Below are positions 24,102 to 35,066 of a stretch of DNA of 64,000 nucleotides, one piece after another. How positions within the stretch are numbered: position 1 is the first letter of the stretch; each line of letters begins with the position of its first letter. The notes beneath the pieces were generated by a model. It saw only the letters and a list, made by a program, of their open reading frames with translations, searched no databases and was not told the DNA's origin. The stretch comes from Amyloporia xantha. Its lineage: Eukaryota; Basidiomycota; Agaricomycetes; Polyporales; Adustoporiaceae. Where the stretch lies: NCBI GenBank assembly GCA_036971615.1, contig JAYKKR010000001.1:4278001-4342000 (forward strand). Reading direction: 5' to 3'. A program made the position numbers and the translations under genes.

Positions 24102-24314
24102 GGAACGCGTCTGTGAGTCGTGAGTCGGACGGAAACTTGCTCGCGTGTGGCAGTGGCCGGCGTGGCGTCACTGCGCTCTTACCGGCCGCTATCCACGTGC
24201 ATTATTTCCTTATCAGGGAAAACCGAGCCAAGTTCCGCACACGTGACTCTGTCCTTGCCAAAAATTACCCAAGTCATTCGCACACAGTGTGTGTAACGCT
24301 CACTCTTCCACAAC
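24102..24314. promoter_or_regulatory. Shared divergent promoter DOT1/DBP3
   Basis: Only 213 bp separate the DOT1 start (minus) from the DBP3 start (plus), so both promoters must lie here or overlap the genes. It contains a CACGTG-like word (CACACGTGAC near 24238). Confidence 0.6.
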
Positions 24315-26709
24315 ATGACCATGGACGTCTCTACCGAACAGCATGTATCAAAGGTCAAAAAGTCCAAGAAGTCCCGAGAGGAACGGCAGACAGACGTACA
24401 TGACCCGCAGGTAAAGCGGAAGAAGCACCGCGATGAAGGAGCAGGTGGTCTGTATGTTGTGTGTTGTCCCCGAATTTGCACCGTGCTCACGGCATGTGCC
24501 TGGAACAGATGACAAGCAAGAGAGGAAGAAGAAGAAACAGAGAGAGGGAGAGAGCTCTACGGCCCTCGATGAGGGATCAAGCTCGAAGGTGGTAGACGAC
24601 CTGCGTGAGTGACCTTTCGGCCGCGAGTGTGGAGCCTTGGCTTGACGGAGCACCACTAGCGCAAGGCCACTCCCCTGATGCGGAAAGTAAGAAGCGCAAG
24701 CGAAAGCAGGACCAAGAGGACTCCCACGAAAGCTCGCACAAAAAAGAAGAAGAAGAAACGGAGGGAGGGCGCTGATATTGAAGAGACACAGGACTTATCT
24801 GAAGACCGCACAACAGAAGCCAGCACTCACAAGAAAGACAAGAAAAAAAGGAGGAAACATCAGGATGTCGAAGATTCTGCTGCTGAAGATGCCCCAGACA
24901 CCGCTAGCAGCTCGAAGAAAGACAAGAAGAAGCGAAAAAAGGATGGCGCCGCCGATCTAGGACCACACACCCCCTCCAATATACCAAAAATCACAGGTGC
25001 GGCTCCCTCATCATCGGAAATCGATGCATTCCTATCAAAACACTCCATAACAATACACACACCGGAAAGTGTGGGCAAGTTGGTCCCGGTGGTCTCGTTC
25101 GATCAACTGGATGTGCCCCGAGAGTTGCAGTCTGCCTTTGAAGGCTTCAAGGAGCCCACACCTATTCAGGCATGCTCTTGGCCACCAGCATTGGAAGGCC
25201 GTGATGTTGTGGGAATTGCAGAGACCGGCAGGTGAGTTGGCTGTGATTGTCACGGTCGCGCAGTCTGCTTATGCTAATTTGCAATTCTAGCGGGAAGACC
25301 CTCGCGTTTGGTCTGCCCGCGCTTGCCCGCCTCATATCTTCATCTACCCTGCAGTCGAAAGGCGGAAAAGGAACGACGGTGTCCGTACTCGTTGTAGCGC
25401 CGACCCGAGAGCTTGCCATCCAGACCCACGACACATTGTCAGCGCTCGGCGAGCCTTTCGGCATTGCTAGCGTCGCAGTATTCGGCGGCGTTGACAAGGG
25501 CCCTCAGGTGAAAGCACTCAAGAACGGCAACAGGGATGGAAAGACCACCAGAATCATTGTTGGCACGCCTGGTCGCATTCTAGACTTGGTGAATGATGGT
25601 ATCTGTGACCTCAGTCGGTGCGTGAACTTCCGGTTGACGCTGTCATGTGGTACTCACTGTACTTCAGAGTGTCTTATTTAGTCCTGGATGAGGCCGACCG
25701 AATGCTCGACAAAGGATTCGAAAATGACATTCGGTCGATCATTGGACACACCTTGCAGGGTGCAGAGCGACAGACTCTTATGTGTAAGCTATGTTTCTTA
25801 ACGTTCCATCCAATATAACTGATCTTTCTGTTTGATACCTTAGTCAGTGCGACATGGCCCGATGCTGTGCGACGGCTGGCTGCGTCGTTCCAGCAAGACC
25901 CCGTTCGAGTTACGGTTGGGAGTGATGACCTGACAGCGAATAGCAGGGTGGAGCAAGGTCCGTCCTCTCGCGTTGTGCTCACTACAAATTCTCATGTTTG
26001 TCCTTTTATAGTTGTCGAAGTGTTCGATGATGAGCGGTCGAAGGAGTGAGCGTAATCTATTTGTGTGTTTATCACGTCTAACAAAATCTCCATAGCTCAC
26101 GGTTGTTGGGTCATCTTCGCGCGCTCTCGCACAAAAAAGCTGGCACTCCGGACGATGCGCGCGTCCTCGTCTTTGCACTTTACAAGAAGGAAGCTGCTCG
26201 TGTCGAGCATATGCTACGCGACAGGGGCTATACCGTCACCGGACTGCACGGCGACATGTCGCAGTCCGCTCGAATGGAGGCCCTGCAGAACTTCAAAAGC
26301 GGAGCTACCGGTCTACTTGTGGCTACGGACGTAGCTGCTCGTGGTTTGGACATTCCTAACGTTGCTGCTGTCATCAATTATACCTTCCCGCTGACGATCG
26401 AGGATTACATCCACCGAATAGGTCGTACTGGTGGGTCTATTCCTGGTATCTCTTTAGCAGTCTTTAATGAGTACTCCCGTAGGTCGTGGAGGCAAAAGCG
26501 GTAAATCGATCACATTTTTCACCGGCGAGAAACATGAACGTGCATTGGCCGGGGAGTTGGCTCGGGTTCTCAGGGAAAGTGGATTCGAAGCGGAGGGTCT
26601 GAACAAGTTCCCCATGACCATCAAGAAGAAGACTCATAGTGCTTATGGAGCATTCTTCAGAGACGACATACCAGCCCCGAGCGGTCCTACTAAGATTACG
26701 TTCGACTAG
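24315..26709 (+). CDS. DBP3: DEAD-box RNA helicase Dbp3
   Basis: Nucleolar ATP-dependent helicase for pre-rRNA processing in large-subunit assembly. Nine exons: 24315-24444, 24509-24604, a third ending at 25231, 25291-25617, 25668-25783, 25844-25957, 26012-26045, 26096-26430 and 26483-26709. A Lys-rich N-terminal extension of over 200 residues precedes the core. Motifs in order are the Q motif ([10 protein letters not shown]), [44 protein letters not shown] and HRIGRTGR. The C-terminus [14 protein letters not shown] is typical of Dbp3 among the DEAD-box proteins. Exon 3 is awkward: from the TAG acceptor at 24659 the frame stops after an A6 run at 24740-24745, while an AAG acceptor at 24687 keeps a single open frame. 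Confidence 0.92.
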
Positions 26710-27096
26710 ATGCTGGGATGGCTGCACGCTCACAGTGATGTATGAATCTATATAGAGCTATATATATCACCTTTAGAGGCCTTGTACGCAACATTGGTTG
26801 ACTCTTTGACTTTCGAATCTGATTTTTGAACCTGATGAATCGTCGCGAATTGGGAAACAGCAGCTGAGGCATTCTGCGAGCTCTACACACTGTACTTTCA
26901 ACAGAATATTTAGTTATACACGGCGTATCAAAGGTCCCCTCCGAGATATACATCAATCAGTTCTCGAGATCTATACAGCACATGCACGGATCGCTCTGTA
27001 TACCTCACAACGTCACGCAAATGAAAGAAGGTCAATGAACATTGTAGCTATCATCCAAAAGTTAACGGCATTTGAATGACACCTGCCCCTAAACAC
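26710..27096. other. Convergent intergenic region
   Basis: AT-rich 3' regions of DBP3 and the F-box-like gene; no coding feature was seen. Confidence 0.55.
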
Positions 27097-27930
27097 TCAC
27101 CCCCAAAAGTTCATTCTCTGTTGCTGCCTCTTACCGGTATCAGTGTATATCTCTCTTGCTTCAACGACGACCTCCTCGCTAACGTCAGTCCAGCCCCCAG
27201 ACGCCACTGGCGGCACCATGCGATCCAAAGTAGTGATCACAAACCGGCTGCCCGCCCACGCGCCGCGATGGAGACGTTCGTCGCGCGGTGTCCACCGCGC
27301 CCATGACGTCTCCGACAGCCAACAGATCCGTGCGAGGAGAACCTCCGGTAAGCCATATAAGCCAGCGGTGGCGGGACCGCTCGAGTTCCCTGCGTCCGCA
27401 GCGCTCGCTGTCAGGCAGACGTACTCGCGTTTCGACAGGTTACAGAGCACCCAGGGGCCCGCGTGAGGCTCGCTAGTCTCATAATTAGGCTTTACGAGCC
27501 TGCGATATTCTCTCAGCTCGGGGGCCGAAAGAGACCGAAGGAAGGATGGATCGCCATCGGGCATGTCCCTGTTGGGCTCGACGGTCTTCCAGGACAGCCA
27601 CGACAGATCTGAGAGTGACTGCCCGTGGGGGGAGCTAATGTCGCTGTATAGCTGTTTCAGATCAGCGTCGGTGAGCAGGCCCTCCGGCAGCCTGCGGTTC
27701 AAGACCGTATCGTCGAAGCAGATAAGGCGATCGCCTGCCCATGGAGCTGCAGCCGCGCAGATGAGCTCGTGGATACGCTTAACTCCAATCGTACAGAGTG
27801 ACTGGTTGGTCAGCGCGAGTGAGATGGCGTCTTGAAGGATGTCAATGTTGTCGTAGATGAGGTAAAGGAGCTCGGATGGGTAGCCCAGATGTCCCAAAGC
27901 ATGTTTTATCCCCAAGTTCGGCACAACACT
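27097..27930 (-). CDS. F-box-like protein, lineage-specific
   Basis: An open frame of about 275 codons with no in-frame ATG at its 5' end. It begins after a likely acceptor (CTCACCAG, exon edge 27930), so one or more small upstream exons with the start codon are missing from this model. Near the N-terminus the stretch LGYPSELLYLIYDNIDILQD resembles an F-box-like helix pair of the type common in expanded agaricomycete families. The rest (for example PWVLCNLSKREYVCL and LSETSWARW) looks folded but unrecognised. If the F-box reading is right it would be a substrate adaptor for an SCF ubiquitin ligase. I am confident it is coding and not confident of its function. Confidence 0.65.
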   Translation of the reverse strand, partial: SVVPNLGIKHALGHLGYPSELLYLIYDNIDILQDAISLALTNQSLCTIGVKRIHELICAAAAPWAGDRLICFDDTVLNRRLPEGLLTDADLKQLYSDISSPHGQSLSDLSWLSWKTVEPNRDMPDGDPSFLRSLSAPELREYRRLVKPNYETSEPHAGPWVLCNLSKREYVCLTASAADAGNSSGPATAGLYGLPEVLLARICWLSETSWARWTPRDERLHRGAWAGSRFVITTLDRMVPPVASGGWTDVSEEVVVEAREIYTDTGKRQQQRMNFWG

Positions 27931-29326
27931 CTGGTGAGACTAAAGTGGTGTGTCAGAATGAGTTGTGAATGGACTGGAGCCAGTATCACAAGTTCACATA
28001 AGATCCCGCTCAAGAAATCTTCTTCAAATTATTGTCTCGGATTCTCGGTCAATTTCTGAGTCCCACACTCGATTATTGGCCTTTCCCATGAAGAGTATAC
28101 CATGGCCAGAGTATTCGGTCGCGCTGCACACATGCAGCACTATGAGTCAACCTCTTTCCGCGTACTCAATAACCGCAGTGGCTGTCGATTACAATCACTG
28201 ACCATGGGAAACCCAAGTATCCGCTCAACCGCAACAACGACCCAGAGAATGCCGCTCGACGTTGATATAAATAATACGTACCCTTACGATTCGGTCAGGC
28301 TCGCGCGGGAATGGGTCCGGCGGAAGTGGGATAGTAAGCAAAGGTATGATATCCTGGATTCGGTATTTTCGGAACGCCTCCAACGTTCCCGTATTTCTGA
28401 CAGTCGACTGCTTGTCAATATTGACTCTGTGTTTGAATCCATCAGTTTCAACCGGGCGTTCAGCCACGTTCATGCAGCGATGCGCACATTTGCCACCATC
28501 CCGTGAGCGACAGAGCCATAATTTATAGGCTGTAGTGATGCTAGTGCGCAGGGTGAGAGTGAGAAGATAGAACAGAATCAACAGATAGCTCTTTGCCAAA
28601 TTCGGATCAATCGACGGGTAGGGTCACGGGACCGTGTTGATACGTGACTACGACGCGTCGTGCACAATGATCCGATATACGCGTCTCAACTAGCGTTGAA
28701 CCATACAGAATGTACTTCTGTGGGGATCGCAGTATCACGAAAGTTGCCATATATGTTATGTTGGTAGTCAGTGGTGCCTTGACGATACTTCGCGTCCCTG
28801 AACGGCATATCAAGCCCGACAGCATGCGAGTGGGCGCACTGATGCGAGAAGGCGGGTGGCTACGGCCGCGACGAGAGCCCTGTTGTAATCCCTCTGAGTA
28901 TGGACACAAGACAGCAATTAGTAAGAAGTGCCCGGTTCATGGAATGGCAAAGTGAACACAAGTGGACGGAACGTGTACGACTAGCTAATGTTAACGTTCT
29001 CACCACGACGACATAACGCTCACATATAATTAAATGTATGCCGTTTTTACGACGACCCCTGTTATTCTGATGTCGAACGTTATCGACCAAGACGAAGCGT
29101 GCGATAAATCGACGGCTAGTCTAATGAAGAAGTGCCTCTCGAAGGAGGAACGGGCAAAGGTTCAGACAAACAATGCCGCAGCGTGCCATGGGTATATGGG
29201 CCAGACGGCAATCCAAGCAAAAATGGAGAGTTCGACTACATAACATATCAATACAGTAGAAAGTACAGCTGCAAAATCGACGAATAAGTAGATACAAGGC
29301 CAGCAGACAACATTCAACACGGCTCG
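27931..29326. other. Intergenic, no well-supported gene
   Basis: This region should include the missing 5' exon(s) of the F-box-like gene and the SNF2 3' untranslated region. Opposing open frames at 28102-28506 (plus, 134 codons) and 28225-28599 (minus, 124 codons, hydrophobic N-terminus) overlap and lack motifs; at most one could be real. Confidence 0.4.
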
Positions 29327-32300
29327 TCACTCGTCATCACTTGGATTGGTGAGATACTCGTCATCGCTAATGATCTGCTTCCGCGCACTCTTCCCTTTGA
29401 GCGGTAATCGCTCGTCCTCGTCCATCGGGGTGAGGGCAGAATCATAGGCTCCCGAACCGACCGACGGAGCAGGTGGTGCACCTGGCAGAGACGAACCGAC
29501 GATGAGACGATCGAACGCCGCATTGAAGACCTTTTCCATCTCATCCGCGTCGACATACACCCAGGAACCTTCCTGATTGTAGGTACGGGCATTGTTGAAC
29601 ATAAGTCTCCAATCCTCCCGGAAGTCCAATACATTCTTGTAGTGGTTGCCTTGCAGGCGTTTCCGGAGGGTGGAAAGAGCAATCGGTTTCGTGATGAGCT
29701 GATAATAGTCTGGATACTCCTGCAATGCCTTCCCTCAGTATGTCTCGTAGCGCAAGAACAGGCGTCGCTTACCCTCTTATCCGGTACCTCTCTGAATAGC
29801 TCGCAACGCTTGCGGCCATGTTCATCCTCACAGTTGAGGACGGATCGATAAATTTCATTGAAGGCTTTCTTCAGCTTATCGCGTACAGCAGGAGGTACGT
29901 CGGACGCTTTCGTTTTTCGACGTTTCTAGCGAGATAAAATGAGTTTGACATACAGATCGAGGTTCGAAGGAAACATACCGTATCGCGATCGTCGTCGTCG
30001 TCATCTTGAATGGATGGTGTGACAGACATTGCTTTTGCGCCACGTTTCCTCTTGCCATTGGAAGGGGTTGAGTCAGAGTCAACAGTCATCTTCCCCTTGC
30101 CCTTTCGGGCTTTCCGATTGCGTGGGGTGTCTATCTCGACAGAAGGCGAATCGAGAGAGTCAACGTCTTTCAGCGGTCTGTTGACTACCCGTCGCTCCTT
30201 CCTTTCCCGCGCACGTTCTGTCAACTCCTGCAGGTCTTCGCCATCCTCCACGGCCTAAAAGAAGGCTGTAAGCATGCTACATCAATTCGTACGAATGCTG
30301 AACTTACCATCGCCCATTGATCATCGCTAAGGCCGTCAGTGTAGTTGACGACATTTCTGCGTCGGTGACCGCGGCCTTCCATCTCGTCAAGTTCGTCCTT
30401 GTTCTCGAACGGCTCATCCGTTCGGTAGCAATCGGGGAGCTCCTCCAGCTGTATCAACGGCGGAGGCGGTTTACCACGATGACCAGCAGCCTTCCAGCTT
30501 TCTTGCATCTCACGTTCACGCTTGATGTCGAACTCACGGAAGAGCCTTTCCTCTTCTTCAGACCGAGCGATGATCTCGTTGATCTCATCGTCGTTCATGT
30601 CACCAGCCTCCTCGTTCTCTTCCTCCTGGTCTGCCTCTAGAATTGAACGCTAACATTGTGCCAAAGAAGTTAGTTGACAATCAAAAACCCCAAACAACAA
30701 TCACGAACCAAGAATTCTTCTTGCTCCTCTTGAGTTGACTTGTTGTCGAAACGACCGGCTTGAATGACCTTGTCATCAATGTCCAGTTTGTATCGTGCCC
30801 GAGCGAACATCGCTTCCTCTACACTCTTTTCGGTAATGAACCGAAGAATGCGCACGACCTTGGTTTGACCGATACGATGGGCACGATCCTGAGCCTGAAG
30901 ATCGGCGTGTGGATTCCTATGGGTACAGGACATCAATATTAACTACGGGTCGATCTGACGTTGGACCTCACCAGTCACTGTCGAAGCTAGAGAATGAAAC
31001 AACGTAAGTACAAAGTGCAAGTCCCTCATGGAAAGGACCATTACGTACATGATGACCGTGTCCGCGGTCTGTAGATTCAAACCGAGACCACCTGCTCTTG
31101 TTGAAAGAATGAATACCCTGATTTCCGAATCTTTCGCATTGAACTGCGCAACATGTCCAGCACGGTCTTCGGTCTTAGTCCCACCATCTAGACGAAGGTA
31201 TTTCCAACCCATCATCTTGAGGAAGTCTTCCATGATGTCCATAACTTTGGTCATCTGGAAGAAAATAAGGACCTGTAGGATGCCGAATATATCAATATTT
31301 TCGGCGTTACGGATTCAACCTTTGCTACTTACTCTGTGATCGGCAGAAAAGAACTTAGGCAATATGCGCGACAGCAGCTCGATCTTGCCAGAAGTGCGGA
31401 TGAGCTTTTCATCAATGAGACCTGAAGGATTGATCTTGTCCTCCACACTCTCGAACAAAAACGGATGCTGGCAGATCTTCCGGAGCTGCATCAGCTCGTT
31501 GCTCAAGCCTTTCACTCCGCCAGTTTTACTACAAACCATCAGAGTCAGCGACGAAACGTTAGAAAGATTGCAGAACTGCAAAGCCATGATTACTCACCCC
31601 TTTGCGTCTTTTCCGTCTGCAATCATCTTGTACTTCTTCATCTGCTTGTACAGCTGCGATTGCAGCGCGCTCATGCGAACCTTGATCACCTTTTCTACCT
31701 TGTCGGGCAACTCGGACTCCACGTCTTTCTTCAAACGACGCAACAAGAACGGCCTGAGCACTTTATGCAAGCGACGAATGATAAGTAGAGCTTCTTCTTC
31801 GTTAAGCTCAATCTTGTCGCCCGTTCCCGAGTTCGCAAATGGCGTATTGAACCACTCGTCAAATGATTTGACGGAGTTGAAAATCTTAGGTAGAACGAAG
31901 TTCAACAGCGACCAAAGTTCCGGCAGATTGTTCTGCAGTGGCGTTCCCGTAAGGATGAGTCGGTAACGAGAATGATAATGTTGCGTGAGGGTCTGTGCGA
32001 GCTTGCTCTGGGTGTTCTTCATACGATGACCCTCGTCTATTAGGCATGAAGATGACTAAATATAGATAGACATCAAGACATGGAGCTTACCAATGATCAT
32101 ATGTACCCATCTCAGACGGGCAAGGTGTACCCGATCCTTGATAATATACTCGTAAGTCGTGAGCAGAACTTGGAAGTTGCCTGTGCGGATCTCGCTCTGG
32201 AGCATCTTACGCTGCTGCGGGTTGCCCTTGTACGAGATCATCTTCACGCCAGGAGCCCACTTCGCAAATTCGCCAGACCAGTTGGTCATCGTCGACAGAG

Positions 32301-34801
32301 GAACTATGACGAGATAAGGACCACGCTGCTTCTTCGATTCGATCAAGAAGGTGATCAAGGAGATCGTCTGGATTGTCTTTCCGAGACCCTGTGCAAGTCG
32401 TCAACTAAACAATCTTTGCAGTAAAGAGACGATATACACGTACCATCTCATCCGCAAGGATACCATTCAGTTTGTTGTTGTACAAGCTGACCATCCATTG
32501 CAAACCCTTGATCTGGTAATCCTTCAAGGTACCGCCAATGAGTAGGCTCGGCTGCTTCGTGACTTTCTCCTTAATGCGATGAGCCACCGCATAGTAATCC
32601 ATCTTGCCCGTGTCTTCGTGCTCATCCTCGAACTTCTGAGCTCCGAACGTCGCCTCGTTGGTCGGACCCTCCTCGACCTCAAACGACTCTCCATCGTTCA
32701 CAGCATCCCCGTCGCGCTGCTGCTCCATAACCGCCTGCGCCAGCGAATCGAGGTAGGTGTCCGTCTGCCGCAGCAAGTGCGTAATACGGGTGTCCTTCGC
32801 CGTGTCAATCAGCTTCATGTACGCCTCCTCATCATCCGCCTTCAGCGCCTTCAAACGCTCCTTCGAGATGCGCTCAATACGCTTCTGCTCCTCCTTCTCT
32901 GTATGTGCGTGGAACGACAACACCGCTTTGCCCAACCGCAGGATACGATCCTGCGCAGCGCGGTTGACCGCGACAACTTCTCGCCCGTGAGCACAAATGA
33001 CCCCGAGCTGCTCGACATGCTTCTGCTTCGCCCGTCGCTCGCGGTCCACACGTTGCTTCCGCTCGAGCTGCTCTGTCATACGCGCATCGCGAATAGTCGG
33101 TTTACGAGTTCGTCGGAAGTCCGCGCGATTGAGAGGCAACAGCGATCCATGCGTGAGCCGCTCTGCAACCAATGCACGCATCTGACGCTGCTTGTCGAGC
33201 ACGCGCAGAGACTTGAGCTCTATGAGAGCGCGCAGTTTACCGTGCGCATTCGGGCTGGGGTGAATCAGCGCGGCGTCCGAGGTAGAAGCAGCCGCATTCT
33301 CCTTGTTCTCGTTCACGACGTCGTCCAAGATGCTCTCCAACCCACCCTCACCCATCGTCGCCGGTAGCTGCTCTAGCTCGCGGATCCGCTGCTCGATGCG
33401 CGCGTCGACGTACCTGTTGCGCTCCGCAATGATTTGATGTGGGTCCAGTCCCGCGGGCATGATCGATGGAATCAACAATCGCTGAAGCCGCGTCGCAAGC
33501 AGAGTGGGCGTCGTCGCATCATCCGATTTGAGGTGTTCGAACGGGTGCAAATATGCGTTGTACGGGTAGATTCCCGAGTTAACATCGTCCTCAATGAAGG
33601 GACCCTTTGGCATGTCCGTCATGTCGAGATCCTCCGGCTTCACGTCCTCGCTGACCGTCTGGAGCTGCATTTGTTCGGGAATTCCGGGCGTCACACTCTT
33701 ATGCATCTTGACAGCGCTGTCGACGACGCGAGCATTGACGTCCTGGACATGTAGGAGCTTCTCGAGCTCAGGCAATGCCTGATTGGGAACACGCATCGCC
33801 TGTTGAATAGCCTCTGGGACAGGCTTGTTGTACATAAGCATCTTAAAGGCCTTGATTTGCGCACGAAGGGCCTCTATCTGCTCTGGAGTAAACGAGACTG
33901 GAGTATGTGGCGCTGCAGGGTAGGGCTGCGTTGTCGTAGCTCCGTTCGTCAGAGCATTGCCGTTAGAGAGTGAGGTACCATTGGTGAGTGGGACGGTTGG
34001 AGCATGTCCGTTGAGAACGGGTTGCGAGTGCTCTGCGGCGTTCGCTTCTGATCCAAGAATTTCAATGTCAGTTAGATATTCATAGAAGATGGGCTATAAT
34101 GTGAAACGAGCTGATAAAGCGACCAGTGAGAGCTTATCATCAGTGAGCCAGTTGGTTGCCAGTCGCTCTGATATGCATGAAAACATGAGGGATGACAGTG
34201 GCAAAAGTCCGACTGTTGACGGTCACAATCAGTCCGCTCTGCTCTTAATGGACAAAGCCGCGCATAAGAAGAACTCTGTGTCCACAGCGATGTAGAAGTC
34301 ATGCACATTCATTGTGCAAGATCAGCAAGCCCACGACGGCGATTTCACTTGCTTGGAAGCCTGCGTCGTCTAGACACAGTGAACCCCTACGCCTCCAAAT
34401 AGAGCAGCGCCACAACATCCTAGGTGCACTTCTGACAGCTCGAGCTCCCACCGCATCCTCTTGCTCGTTCATTTTATAACGAATCATATAGAATGAAGAC
34501 TCACGCTGTTGGTGTTGCTGCTGTTGCTGCTGAAATTGACTGAGAACCTGGTAGAGCTTGGCGAGCTCTGAGTTGTTGTCTGCAGTAAAACCCTGTTCAC
34601 GTAGAGTGTGTACTCGCTGCACGGATGTCAATGAACCGGGCTACGATGCTGATATGGCTGGAAAGTACATACCCGGACTATGTTTTGAACCTGCTGGCGC
34701 GCATGGAAATTAGGGGGGACGGGCTGCCTGTTTCCGTTGAGATAAGGCTGAGACTGAGCGATCTGAGGAAGCTGGGAGTTTGCAATATTTGGCGCGGCCA
34801 T
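29327..34801 (-). CDS. SNF2: Snf2/Sth1-type SWI/SNF chromatin-remodelling ATPase
   Basis: Catalytic ATPase of a SWI/SNF or RSC complex, roughly 1,400 residues in many exons. Exon 1 is 34673-34801 and exon 2 is 34505-34616 (Gln-rich). A 450-nt intron leads in phase to the main exon 32444-34047. Domains in order are QLQ ([19 protein letters not shown], about 33835-33900), HSA (about 32900-33130), then the helicase core: [58 protein letters not shown] and [11 protein letters not shown]. Acidic and Arg-rich SnAC-like sequence follows, ending in a bromodomain ([20 protein letters not shown]) at about 29450-29730 that should bind acetyl-lysine. Features do not decide between the SNF2 and STH1 paralogues; many basidiomycetes have one such gene. 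It is divergent from KU80. Confidence 0.93.
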
Positions 34802-35066
34802 CCTGCTTAACGCGATGCCCGGTCGCGTCGCTTGGAGATAATTGTTGCGAGTCGCGCAGATCTCGTGAACTGCAAGTCGCGGCACAAGGTGGAACTGCTG
34901 ACAAAGCACTGCCTCTCCCCTTTCTGCCTCTTTTGGGTCTCCGCTTTTTCAGGCACGTGATCAAACGCGCCCCGACGCGTCTTGCCACAGCTCGAGCTTG
35001 CAGTGCCACTACTGGCTTGGTGTGCTACCACCCTCGCACGCATCTCTCAATCTCAATTCGTTTGCA
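34802..35066. promoter_or_regulatory. Shared divergent promoter SNF2/KU80
   Basis: This is the 265-bp gap between two oppositely transcribed start codons. It carries a CACGTG E-box at 34954-34959 and an ACGCGT MluI cell-cycle-box-like site at 34975-34980 within GACGCGTC. The factors are not known in this organism. Confidence 0.6.

Noticed and set aside
28225..28599. Minus-strand frame with a hydrophobic N-terminus, possibly a small secreted protein
   Set aside because: The hydrophobic start is suggestive, but the rest has no cysteine pattern or domain and an equally long frame lies opposite; support too weak.
32579..33367. 262-codon plus-strand frame
   Set aside because: Antisense shadow of the HSA/linker exon of SNF2.
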